From contig NC_092861.1 of the NCBI RefSeq assembly GCF_032062135.1, forward strand, positions 55,658,522 through 55,722,521: a stretch of DNA of 64,000 nt, written 5' to 3'. Position 1 is the stretch's first letter, and every line of letters starts with the position of its first letter. Of the stretch, positions 48,151 to 59,364 are shown in pieces. The notes beneath the pieces are model-generated. The model worked only from the letters and a program-made list of their open reading frames with translations. It searched no databases and was not told the origin of the DNA. A program made the translations under genes and the position numbers. The DNA comes from Pyxicephalus adspersus (lineage: Eukaryota; Chordata; Amphibia; Anura; Pyxicephalidae).

Positions 48151-48314
48151 TACAAATACCACTGCTTCTATATCTAACCCATTCAATCTGTAACAAGGGT
48201 ATGCAATTTTCTCTTTTTCTTACATTGTACCACTGTTATGTAATGATTGCATATTTGCAGACTGTTAGAAGGATTACAAAAAATGGTAGTAAAAAAAACT
48301 CACAACAGAAATCT

Positions 48315-48399
48315 TTAGCCTCTAGCATTAGCAAGGCGGTTCATGCCAATCCTATCAATTGGAATCCCAAATCTCCTTTTAGGAAGGTCCACAACTTTC
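48315..48399 (-). CDS. OSTN: OSTN coding exon 3 (second natriuretic-like motif)
   Basis: Acceptor ...tttacag. The first G completes the split arginine codon. [27 protein letters not shown] and TAA follow. It is only 85 bases of coding sequence, 7.7 kb from exon 2, and was found by reading for the motif. Confidence 0.96.
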
Positions 48400-51300
48400 C
48401 TGTAAATATAGAAAATCATTAGCTACCAAGGCAGAAGTTCCCAATACCAAGAGATGGCTTTTGCTTCATTTTGGTTAATGACAACACCTGTTCCTCTTTA
48501 GAGACAGACATTACAAAGCTACATTCTGCTTGGTCTGTATTAAAATGGACACTGATTGTTCAACACATGTTGGATCTTCAAACTATTTACTTGCATAGCT
48601 CTCTTGGGATACTTTCTGAAAACTGTCAGACAGTGCTGAACAAGACAGTATTACCAGCATAGCTTAAAAGCACTATCGCAGAATGTTTACTTTTCCAGGG
48701 TTAAAACAGGACCGTAGGGACATAGAACAATAAAACATCCATATGGTATAATAGTGAAAAAATTACACTTACAAAGTGTCATGAATATGGTGCCAGTATT
48801 TGGCATAAAAAGGGCAGTGTGCACAACCAATGTATGTAGCCAACAGCAAGGCATATATTGTATTAATATTATACAGTAGTCACACCATTAGCTGACCCTC
48901 AAAGGTGCTCACAATTGAATGTCTCTACCTCTGCCGTATGTTAATGTCTTTATCTATGATAACGTATGTTAATCTTTATTACAGTCTTAGGTCAATTTTT
49001 TGGGGGAAGCCAATTGACATAACTGCATGTTTTCGGAATGTGGAAAAAAACCCATGCAAACTCCATGCAGCTAGCGTCCTGGCCAAGATTCCAACCTGGA
49101 ACACAGCGCTGCAAAGGCCAGAATGCTAACCTCTGAGTCACTGTGCTGCCCCCTTTATATGAAAAGTGTCTCTGAACACAGCAACAGAGTTACCGCCATA
49201 CATCATTATCAAGCTTAAAGGTATACTCATAAATAAAAAGTTTTCACTTCTGGGGCTCAACTTGATTCCCTGTGTCACTTTTCCTCCTTATCAGTGAAAT
49301 ATCTGACTACCTATGCTCCCCAACTTTATGTTCACGTGGTACATTGGAAATGCTCTAGTCAGTGATCACAGTGATCAGCCATAACAGTGGAATAGATCTC
49401 TACACATATGAGCTGGAATGTTGGGTAGGTATCAGAAAAAGTTTTACAATACCTACAGTAAAATAAAAGGTGTGATATAAAAAACATTGTTGGCTGTTGT
49501 TCATCGTAGCACCTGATTTCATTGTTTACATTTATTGATTCAAAATTAAATTTATTTCTGAAACTGTTCCCACTTGTTTGATGTTTCCTCTCCTCAATGA
49601 GGTGTATGTTTTATATTACTAAATATGTCTATAGACATTTAAGTAATTATTGTTTAGAGATAAACACAGTCATCCACTGGTTGCTTATTCTTGCGTTTTA
49701 TTAAAGCATTTATTGCGTGCTATGAGCAACACAAATATATCAAATATAAAAGATTTCAGAAGAAGCTCTTTACTGTAGAAGGAGAAATTGATAAGCAGAT
49801 AAAGGATTACACATTTGACTTGCAGCAAAATATTCAATACATGTATTTAACATTTTTGTATATTACATTAAAGAACCAATAATGAAATAGCACCCCACAC
49901 ATTACATTTAAAACAATATTTCTGATGTAAGGATGAATATTAGGAGCTGAATGTGAATTTCTTTTTTTATGTTGTCTGTAGAGATAGAAGTTTACAAATG
50001 TGTTCTTCTACAATTTTTCAATTTCATTATTAATTACAAATACAAGAATGAGAAGAACTGTATGTTAGAATTCTCTGGAATCCAGGAATTCAGCTGTTGT
50101 AGTGAATCTGTAAAATGCTGGATGCTGAATGGCCATGATTGCTCTATATTTCCTTGTTTCAGAGGGATATTTCATCATTTTGGACCCTAACGTTTTGTTC
50201 TTGTCAATTACTACAGTTTATGTCTAGTTTTGGATAGAGTAGGGAAGAGTTTTACTGCTATCTGGGGCTCTGTTAAAGAGATTTGTTTGTGTCTTGGTGC
50301 AAAGTGGCAAGTAATTCTCCATCCACAACTCAAGCACAAATAAAAATGTTCTTTTTTAAGTAGGGTCGGAGAAGGCTAAATCCCTTGTTGTTTCCTGTCT
50401 GATCTCTGTAGTAGATTTTTTCACTTCGTGTCTGGTAAATTCTATGTCAGCAGGACAGGAAGTGAGCATATCTCCCAACCTTCATTAGGTCATCCAGGAT
50501 TGTATGGAATTTAAATACAATCCTGAGGTAATACCTATCCAGACCTGGTGATGACTATATACAGTCCTTGTGTATAGTATTCAGAGAACACAACATGGAC
50601 TAGATATATGCCAGTTCCTTCTCCTTCTTATTTTTTAGCAGCTCTGGAACCCAAAGTGTGTATTATAAGGACCGGATGGTGCTTCAACAGGGGTTACAGC
50701 CAATTTTCATCTTCTTTAGAGCAAGAGTGGTGTGCATACTAACCAATAGAATTAGAACCTCGCCATATCAGGAGAGAAGGGGGCTACTAGAGCAGAATAT
50801 TTACCATATTTTTTGCCGTATAAGACGCACTTTTTCTTCCCCAAAACTGGGGGGGGAAAAGTTAGTGTGTCCTATATGACAAATGTGTTATAAAATAATT
50901 AAAATAATATACTCACCCGATACCTGATCCTGCGTGTGTCTCTGGCTGCATGCAGCGTCTGTCTCTTCTCTCCTCTGCCAGCAGCGTGTCTTCTCCTGTC
51001 TGTAAAGCAGAGCGAAAGAAACCGGCACAGCGCCACCTGCTGTTCCCTGTCCTAACTGCCGTACAGTGGAAAAAAAGCACAGAGTGATCAGAAGGGGAAT
51101 TTGAATGACACAGAGTGATCAAAAGGGAATTTTGAATGACACAGAGTGATCAGAAGGGAATTTTGAATGACACAGAGTGATCAGAAAGGGAATTTGAAAG
51201 GCACAGAGTGATCAGAAAGGGAATTTGAATGGCACATGAGTGATCAGAAGGGGAATACCGGTATGAATGGCACATGAATGATCAGAAGGGGAATAATCTT

Positions 51301-54300
51301 TCAGAATCTTTTTTTTCTAGATTTTCCTCCTTTAAAATTGGGTGCGTCTTATATTCCGGAGCGTCTTATACGGCGGAAAATACAGTATTTGGTGACTAGA
51401 GGTAAACTATAATAAATAAATGTGTAATGAACATCATCCTTTAGTATTTTTAATTTAGAATCATCAGTGCACAGACATATTTTTTGCAAACAAAATTATT
51501 TTAGTTTTTACTGCTTAAATCTATCATGCACCATAATATCCTACATTATCTACACAGATTTGTATTTTTTTTTTACTTTCTTGCACATCACAATTACTAA
51601 ACTATTCGTTTGTCATGCCTTGATTTTTAGTGCCCTCTTGTGGCAAATAGTCTTAACTGCATGTTAGTACACAAAATCATTTTCATAAAGCCAAAACTTG
51701 TCTTCAAGAGACACAGAGCCTGCTATTGCTGACTTTTTAATACAAAAAATGCCCGGTTCTATAAGACTTAAATTGGACACATTCATTTAGAACTAGTAAG
51801 TAAAGAAGGAGCGGTTACTCATGACATTCTTTATAGTTCTTCAAACCACTTATAAACAAGTTTTCTGCAAACCTACACCATAATATTTTAAAGTATTAAA
51901 AAGGTGGCAAGTCTGTAACTTTGCAACTAATTAAGTATATTATACACATGTTATTATAATAAATGACATTCAGGCATGTATCACCTAAGATTTTTTTTGA
52001 AAGTAGAATTATAGGTTTAAGTCACTCCCCAGTGATTCCATTCATGTTGGTGAGAGATCACAAATCTGATCTTTATAGCAGACAGATTCTTTAATTTCTA
52101 TTATGGTGTGAACACTTGAGAAACCTGACAGTACAATTGGGGCAAAGGTTTTGACCTGCCCTTTGTAAATGCTAGTTGCCTGGATTTCTATGGTTTAAAT
52201 ACATTCTAAGTTACTGACCCAGAATAGGAATGCAATAATATTGATACACAAAGATAAATATAAACTAGTTTTAGGTAATGTATTTAAACTAAACTCCTTA
52301 CAGATATACCACAGACATTTTATAAATCATTCAATTTATTTCAGCACAAACATTTGTGCATCCTGTAATTGTGCAACAAACAGATTGAGAGATGAAGGGG
52401 CAATGCTTGCAGTTAATCTGCTGTATACATATGTGCTAACCAGGAATGTGCAAAAAGAGAACATGTCAGTAGGATGAGGTTGGGGAGAGGGGGGATCCCA
52501 CGGCTATATTCTTATAAGGCCCCTTCAGTTTGCTTAATATATTTGTTAGCTTTAATACAGTTACCTAAAACTTCTTTATTACTATCTTCATTAATGCTGT
52601 ATTCTTTTGTCTGGGTCAGTGAGTTAGAATGTATTTAAATCATAGAAATGCATTGCCACAAATGTGTTGAACAGCATTAAATCTGAATGGGCTGCATGCA
52701 TGAGTAACAATTTCTTATTAAGCATGCATCTATTTTTAATGCACTATACCGCAATGCACTAATGCTCTAAATCTATGAGTTGCAATGTGCTATAACACAT
52801 GTGCATTTTGATACACTGTGAATTAGGTATTGTAATGCAACAGACAGAAAGCCACGATTTGCAGCAAAAAAAACATATTTTACTGCCTAGTCTGAATGGG
52901 TCCTTAAGGACATTTATCATCAGAGAACCATTGAGGCTACCATTACTGCCCATTCATTCTAATAATGCTAATTGCCTGGCTTGTTACACCAATATTTGGT
53001 TTCATTGTTTAATGTTTAAGTATAGATATTTTAATTTTTAAAACCTTTATGTGAGTAAAAACAGTGATTGCTAGACAAAGTTATCCAGAAAGTGTTTTTG
53101 AAGTAGACTAGCAATGACAGCTTTATTTTATTTTAGTAATAAAGTGTCATTTAGAGAAACTGGTGTCAATCGCTTGGCTGTGCTGACTAGCAGTGGTGTA
53201 TGAATGAGAAAGGTGAACAGACAGAATTCAATTCAGTTCACATATGTGTAATTACCTTTTATTTTTCTTAAGTTTAGTTTTAGACAGTGGCTGTTTGCTA
53301 ATAAATTTTGATTCCTAAGAAACAATTGCCTACTGCCAGCTAAAAGGTATGCAGACATTTGTCCGTATCATAAATTACTAGGAAAACAGGTGTGCTGAGG
53401 ATTTGATGTCATCTTGGAAAGAATGAGAAGCAGAATGTACTGTACATAACATCTGGCAAGCAGTACAAGCTGCTCAACTAAACATATGAAATACATTTAC
53501 AAACTAACTTTTCATCTCTTGTACAGCCAACACAGTGTAATCCTTTAAGTTGTGATTTACTTGCATTCTGAGATCATGATGCTCCTTGACAAAGTAAAGT
53601 TTTGACTTTAGCTACTATTGATTTTTTTCTATAAGGTTATTGAAAGCAAGCCAAGGACAAAGATGTTGTTTGATCTAATTATTATAACCTTGAACTACCG
53701 TTTAAAGACTCCCGGGAAAGAATCTGTTCCGCAGCCCCATTCATTATCATTTATCTTTGTGCCACAAAATATCTATATAGATGATTATGATAAATGTAAA
53801 GATGTTTTATGTCTCTATTGAAAAAAGGTCAAAACTTTTTTTTTTTAGTTTTTGGATAGTGCACAAAAAGATTAGAATGTCTTTCAGGTTTTAGTGATGG
53901 AAATCCAAAGTTTCATCGTTGTAACCAGACAAGAGTTTAAGAAAAACCTCCTACAATGCGGACACCTGTTCATGTAAAACTTATCTTAAAATCAAACATT
54001 TAATTATTTTGCATTTGACAAAAGCTTCCTGATGACTCTTGCACAATCTCAGGCATGAGTAGAAGAAGCTACCCACAGCCTTCCGGGATATGTGGCACAA
54101 GTATCCCAGAAGGCTGCATGTTTCTCTTTTAGTCTTTACCGCCACAGCAGTAAAAAAAAATTGTGTCATCAGTGACTTGCAAAATAGGAGGAGGGGAGAA
54201 CCCTGCCCCGAAGAGCTTACCCTTACTAGTCTATCTAATATTTTTTGGCTATACATACAGCTTAACCTAGTAACTTTGTTTCTGTACATTCTCAACCACT

Positions 54301-56925
54301 GGAAGTGGACGTTGTAGGTTAAATTTTCTTCAATTCATAACGTTAGAAAATTATCTACAAAAGTTATACTGGTTCATTCAGTTATTGTGTCTCTTTTATT
54401 ATTTACTGAAGAACAAATTTTAAAGTAATTTGCAAAGAACGACTTTTGCCGGAACTGCTTACATCAGTTTCAATATGTAAATACAGCCTACTAATTTTCA
54501 TAGTCATAGTAGGAGATTTCTCTATGTTCATACTTGCATTCTGGAACAAGGTGGAGGTTTATACTGATAGGCTGATACCTATATCATTCGTAGTATATAT
54601 ATGTTTTCAGCCCACCTATATATATGTTTCAGCATTTCTCCCTCTAGAGAAGATCTATCACTGGTTTATGTTGAAATTTATTTACACAACCTCTCCTCTT
54701 TTATATGTTTTTACACTATAGATTATTGTATGGATGACTAATATTATACAGTGGGTGTACAACAGATTTAAATATAAAATAAACCTTGTACTCTCTCAAA
54801 GAATAAGTTGACCACTTTTTTGCTTATATCTGTTGTAGCACTGTGAACACTTTAACTTCAGAAAGTATAAAAATAGCATATCATAACAGACCTTTGTACA
54901 ACAGATCTTTCATACAAAACAATGTTGGTATGATATATAATACAATTATGGCAGAGCAATTCTAAAATGTTACGTAACAGATTTTTTACCAGACTTATGA
55001 CAGAAAGAATGACCTTATTCTAAATTAACCATATATATTAAAGTGCAATTTTATTTCCAGATTCTTTCACTTTGATGTGTAGATTTACCATTCAACCATC
55101 CACATAGATACAGTCTACAAACCACATATATAATCTAAAAAGTAACAGAAGAGTTGCTGCAATTCTATATGAGGTGAACAGTGTTGAAAAAAACAGAGAT
55201 CTGGGGATATTGGTACATTGGCTAGTATTCTCTAGGCGTCATAGCAAATAATGTAGCATGGCTCAAACTCCTTCTTCATTACAGTGCCCTAATTTCTAGT
55301 TCCCCCATTTCATTTGCCCTGGTATAGTGCTTTACTTTACAGTTCATTTTGTTACAGTTCCTCTCATTATAGTGCTTCCTCCTATTGAGCCCCCAGTTAG
55401 TGCCCCTGCACTCCATGCAGACCTGGTAACAGAGTGTTCCAGTACGTTTTATATTTACTTTCATATTCCTGCTTGTAATCACCATCTTCCAAGACTCCTG
55501 CATCTCTATGATGGCATCAGGAAGACCTAGAAGATGGCAGGTGTCAGGCTATAAAGTTAAGTTGGGGTAGGTAAATATAACACTGCCCGGCTGTAAGAGT
55601 AGATCTACAGAGGTAAGGGAGATATATTTGGCTTCGACAATCACTGAGTTGATCTTTCTGTCTTTGGGCCCCCTTGCCAATCTTGGATTATATCCATGAA
55701 CATTTAGACTTACTGTGAAGTATAATCTAACTTTGTTTAGTAAGTGCATTCTCTGCATTATCTGTGATCAATTTAACATTTGTTCTAAAAGTGTTTGGCC
55801 AGACTGGAAGAATCTGGAAATGAGATTTGAAATCTAGCATATGTTTACCTATTTCAGTTAGAAGAATGAAGACTTTGTTCTATCATATTCTGGCAATACT
55901 TCTATTATTTAACATTTTAGAACAGATCTCCAAAAATTTCATTAGTGGACATACTTGGGCCGTTTTATATAATATTTTCACATAGTGCTGTTTTATTTAC
56001 TATGATGTTACAACAGATGTAGGATGGTAACATCTACAGAGATATAAGTCAATGTGAAATCAGTAAAAACATCTGTCAGGTATACATTAAATCTACCTTT
56101 AGTGAGAAATGTAACTTACCTTTGCTTCCCCTTTGTTTCACTGGTACCTGCAGATATCCTGTCCAGAGGAGACCCAAAACCAGAAAAGCTTCTCTTTTTC
56201 TTAGTTTCAATCACATCATTCTCAAGAGAGACCAGCTCATCTAAAAGTAAGAGTTTAGCTGCCAGATCAGCTGATTTCTCTTCATTTGCTACTGATCGCT
56301 GTCCGACATCCAAAACAATCGGAGAGTCAAATCTCTGTAATATAAAATACACAATTATGACAATACAATTTAACAGAATCAACATTATTCTGAACCTAGA
56401 GATCAAGAGCTGGTCTTATTATTTGATTACTCTGCAAAATGTACTTTTAGTCTTAAATCCCTCTGGAAAAATTGAAGGGCACTAGGACTAGTCCTCTAGG
56501 ACTGTAAGGATGCCCACTGCCTAGACATTTTTGTGCCTTTGGCCTTAGCTGAAAAACTGCAGAATTCTAAACTGCTGCCTGGTATTGCTAATCATGGAGG
56601 TTTTAGAGTTGGTGACATTGGTACTGTGCTGCTCACTGTTCATCTTGCTGGATAGAAGCTGTACTTGTGTATCTGAATTACTAGCATCTCGCTGTTCCTG
56701 ATTCATTTATTATGCAGATATTTGCTTTCTGTATTTCTCTTGCTATTCATTGACTATTGACTAATTATATAGGTAATATGTGTAGGACAATAATATTTTA
56801 ATCAAAGAGGACATATTCTTATGTACTTACTGCCCTACCTCTGTAGAAGCCTTAGTGAAGCCAGACCACTGCAGTAGAGTAACGGCAAGGAAAAGGTAGA
56901 CACACATATTACTCCAGTCCAACAT
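48315..56925 (-). CDS. OSTN: OSTN: osteocrin (musclin) precursor
   Basis: Small secreted peptide that binds the natriuretic peptide clearance receptor NPR-C and so raises local natriuretic peptide action in bone and muscle; in primates it is also made by neurons. Three coding exons on the minus strand: 56925-56839, 56334-56120 and 48399-48315. They give 128 residues, against 133 in human as I recall, with GT/AG junctions in phases 0 and 2. Residues 1-27 are a signal peptide (MLDW..., core [10 protein letters not shown]). [16 protein letters not shown] (residues 58-73) and the furin-type site KKKR (74-77) precede the peptide [11 protein letters not shown], which carries the first natriuretic-like motif. 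The second motif is [15 protein letters not shown] (108-122), with its own basic run KRR. The end is NARG and TAA. The motif pair and the position next to UTS2B make the call near certain. Methionine 120 replaces an arginine expected in this motif. Confidence 0.97.
48981..49155 (-). mobile_element. tRNA-headed SINE, minus orientation, truncated
   Basis: It holds CCAATTGACATAACTGCATG, then CATGCAAACTCCATGCAG, then ACCTGGAACACAGCGCTGC, and ends in GAGTCACTGTGCTGCC, the reverse of the SINE head. It lies in OSTN intron 2, about 0.6 kb upstream of the last exon in the direction of transcription. Confidence 0.7.
50803..51388. mobile_element. TIR element, 'GCCGTATAAGACGCAC' ends, about 590 bp
   Basis: The left end ACCATATTTTTTGCCGTATA then AGACGCAC is inverted at the right as GCGTCTTATACGGCGG then AAAATACAGTAT. 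A second inner copy, GTGCGTCTTATATTCCGGA, lies at 51342-51360. Ends of this type recur in many vertebrate genomes. There is no transposase. The centre is a tandem array (51078-51293). Confidence 0.8.
51078..51293. repeat. Tandem array, 31-bp unit, about 7 copies
   Basis: The unit is CACAGAGTGATCAGAAGGGA then ATTTTGAATGA. The first units keep a strict 31-base period. The last two are longer and diverged (CACATGAGTGATCAGAAGG, with an extra ACCGGTATG). Confidence 0.9.
54186..54225 (-). repeat. Anuran tail repeat, short inverted fragment
   Basis: It holds GGAGGGGAGAACCCTGCCCC and GAAGAGCTTACCCTTAC. It is a forty-base scrap in OSTN intron 2. Confidence 0.5.
56120..56334 (-). CDS. OSTN: OSTN coding exon 2 (pro-region, furin site, first motif)
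   Basis: Acceptor ...attacag. It encodes [43 protein letters not shown] and [15 protein letters not shown], and ends KGKQ plus two bases at donor AG|gtaagt. It is nearly identical to mammals across the cleavage site. An open frame of 143 codons on the plus strand over this exon is its shadow. Confidence 0.97.
56335..56838 (-). other. OSTN: OSTN intron 1 (504 bp)
   Basis: A short intron with phase 0 at both ends. Nothing else is visible in it. Confidence 0.9.
56839..56925 (-). CDS. OSTN: OSTN coding exon 1 (signal peptide)
   Basis: ATG at 56925-56923. Twenty-nine codons begin MLDWSN, run through a hydrophobic core, and end KASTE at donor GAG|gtaggg. A second GT eight bases further would break the frame with exon 2. 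The start matches the mammalian MLDW. Confidence 0.95.
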
Positions 56926-57970
56926 CTGTGAAAAAAAAGACAACCACCCGTCATTGCCCAGCAAAAGCTAGTTGATTCATCTAAGCTCCCATAGATGAAG
57001 GTAGATGGAATCAGACTATAGTTATTTAGTTGAAAAGCAGGTGCCTGTTCAGATCTGCAGAGGACAGGCACAGGATTTATAGGGGATAATTGGTCTTCAA
57101 GATGATAGAATATATGATAGCAGTGAAGGGGTCTGATTTGAGACATCCTATTATCAGAATGGTTCAAAGATTACTACGGTAACACTGACATGGTGATGGC
57201 AACAATTGCTCAAGCTGTATATTGGGCAGGTAAAGGCCATGTTGCTGTAAAAAATATATAGACTTGTAGTAAAGTAGAAGATACATAGCCTTAGTTCAGT
57301 GGTATGCAAAGGATTCACAGACAGCAGATACTGCGATTCTCCAGAGATTATAGCTTTGATGCAATGTGGTTTTATGGAAGTCACAAGGTACATGTAATGA
57401 AGTACAGAATGACTGCAGTAAAAGGCTGAACATGCCCTCAACAATGCTTTGCCAATTATGTCATATGTTTTATCATTTTTTAGACTCTGAAACATTACAC
57501 CATAGATATGAAAAAGTTGGCCTCTTACATTATTGCTTGCATAATTCTTGGCTTGTACATTTTCATCTACTAAAATCCTACAATGTTTGTCCAGCTTGCA
57601 TATACTTGTTTTCACATGTTGAACATGTAAGTTTTCTCTGCAGTCCAGTAAATGTTACATCAATATATACAATAGGGTTTTATTGTGACTGGGTATATGA
57701 AATTCCACATATAAGAGTGCCTTGTTTAGTTTTGGTGTGTCTGATTCTTACAACTTAGGCTGCCATTACTCCTACAATAGAGAATCCATGAATAGTGTTA
57801 CATTATGTCCATATGCATGTGGAAGTATAAAGAGGCTCTATCACCTCTTCGATAACCACATCCTGATTATTTCAACGTGAGGATGTAAAAATAAACGGGC
57901 AGCCTAAATACACACATTTAATATGGCTTAATGTGCTTGCTTGGGTCTATTCATCCAAAAGACTGAACTT

Positions 57971-57980
57971 CTAAAAATAG
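57971..57980. promoter_or_regulatory. MEF2-type site upstream of OSTN
   Basis: CTAAAAATAG is a perfect match to the MEF2 consensus, about 1.05 kb before the OSTN start codon. MEF2 is a muscle and neuronal activator, and OSTN is expressed in both tissues in mammals. One ten-base match is weak evidence. Confidence 0.35.
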
Positions 57981-58256
57981 GATATGGTATACTAACAAAA
58001 ATAAACCCTAGCACCTGCCTTACAAAAGACACTTGATTAAGCGGTTGAAATGAAACGCGTTCAGAATTTGGAGGGTGTATCATTTGCTCTCTCCAGCTTC
58101 CTTACCCTGGCGCCCAAAACAAAATGTTGAGGTTAAAGGTGATTTAGGGGGAAATATATTTTTAGACTTTAAGGCTATTTTGGGTATTTTTTGGGGGGGA
58201 TCCTGGAAGGTGACCTTTTCTGAATCCTTAACTGCATAGATTTATAACAACGTTAT

Positions 58257-58289
58257 ATTATACTATAATAAAATGTATTATAGTATAAT
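58257..58289. repeat. Perfect 14-bp hairpin
   Basis: ATTATACTATAATA, loop AAATG, TATTATAGTATAAT. It is all A/T-rich and could be an element end or a slippage product. Confidence 0.85.
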
Positions 58290-59267
58290 GTCATCTAGAC
58301 AAGATCTATTTCAAGTACGAAGTATTATTTATTTGTGTACTATGCACAGAGAAATAAGAAAAGGTATAGATGAAAGAAACAGAGGGTAAACACAAAATAA
58401 AATAGAATACATAATGAGTTTCAAGGATGATGATAATTTTAGCCAGTCACATTTAAGCATTCATCAGTTTAGGACTGTCAGAATAATAAACATTGATTAA
58501 TTGGTTAGTGAATGCACTTTGACTTATGAACTCTGTTAAATGAACCTAAATGTGCTTTTATTTTGAAAGCTAAAGTTTATTAGCTTATATGTTGCCTTCT
58601 TATATTATTATTTTTCTCTGTGCTTATTTTTCCTTGAAACATGAAGCCATATAACTACCTGCCAATATTCATTATTGAAAGGACCTCAATCCAATATTAG
58701 ATCATGTTCCATGAAAATCCCGTATTTCAAAACTTTAGTGGATGTTCTGCATAAGTACATATAATCTGGATTTTCTAAGGTAGAGCACAATGAGCAGAGC
58801 AGCACTGTGTGTACAGCCCTCTTCATCTGTCACTGGAAATGATTACAAAAGAATGTTTTCAGCAACCATTCTCCAACATCAATTGGACACCTGTACGTAG
58901 CTTAAGTGTACTATAATTAAATAAATATAAAATAATCAGAATCATAACTTAAGCACATTCAGTTCATGCAGGTTTTTCTGAAAAAAAATTGTGAAAAGTA
59001 TACTGTATGTAATATTAGTTATTTTATTATCATATCTACTCAAGAATAAACTGATCCAAATATAAACAAAGATATCTACTTTTACCCAATAAAAGAGGAA
59101 AATGACAATGACTCAAGTACAAACCTAGTGCACAAAATGTGTCCGTTATTGCTAAAATTCAAAACAGTAATGAATAAAAATGCCATTAAAATTAAGGTCT
59201 TCTTTACTTTTGAATTGGTTATGATGTGTCCCTTGCTCTTAAATAATCGTTTGTATAATACTGTTGG

Positions 59268-59364
59268 CCACCAGTAGATTACACTGTGTTAATGTAAAGT
59301 GTGTAACAAACTCTAATAACTTTGTTATACACTTTATATGTGGACACAGCACCATCTACTGGTG
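59268..59364. repeat. Fold-back element with CTCF-like ends
   Basis: CACCAGTAGATTACACTGTG ... GTGTGTAACAAA is inverted as TTTGTTATACAC ... CACAGCACCATCTACTGGTG. The outer ends resemble the CTCF core. Confidence 0.65.

Larger units (their letters stand above)
39871..48314. other. UTS2B-OSTN spacer (3' ends facing)
   Basis: It lies between convergent genes and also covers the OSTN 3'UTR at its right end. I see no gene. There is a divergent copy of the 0.6-kb repeat's end at about 43480-43770, a CTCF-like motif at 45161-45172, an imperfect fold-back at about 45975-46140, and pyrimidine-rich and GC-richer repeat sequence at 47748-48150. The remainder is AT-rich DNA. Confidence 0.6.
48400..56119 (-). 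other. OSTN: OSTN intron 2 (7.7 kb)
   Basis: It holds a truncated SINE (48981-49155), a TIR element with a tandem array (50803-51388), a tail-repeat scrap at 54186 and a CTCF-like motif at 51632. No further exon was recognised. Confidence 0.75.

Noticed and set aside
51078..51293. CRISPR-like array
   Set aside because: The units are contiguous without spacers, in a vertebrate intron. It is an ordinary tandem repeat.
56054..56485. 143-codon plus-strand frame
   Set aside because: It is antisense to OSTN exon 2, whose minus-strand reading is clearly the conserved one.
57154..57615. 153-codon minus-strand frame upstream of OSTN
   Set aside because: It is the longest N-free frame, but it has no motif, no splice context and no family resemblance. 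It is compatible with chance or an unrecognised old repeat.
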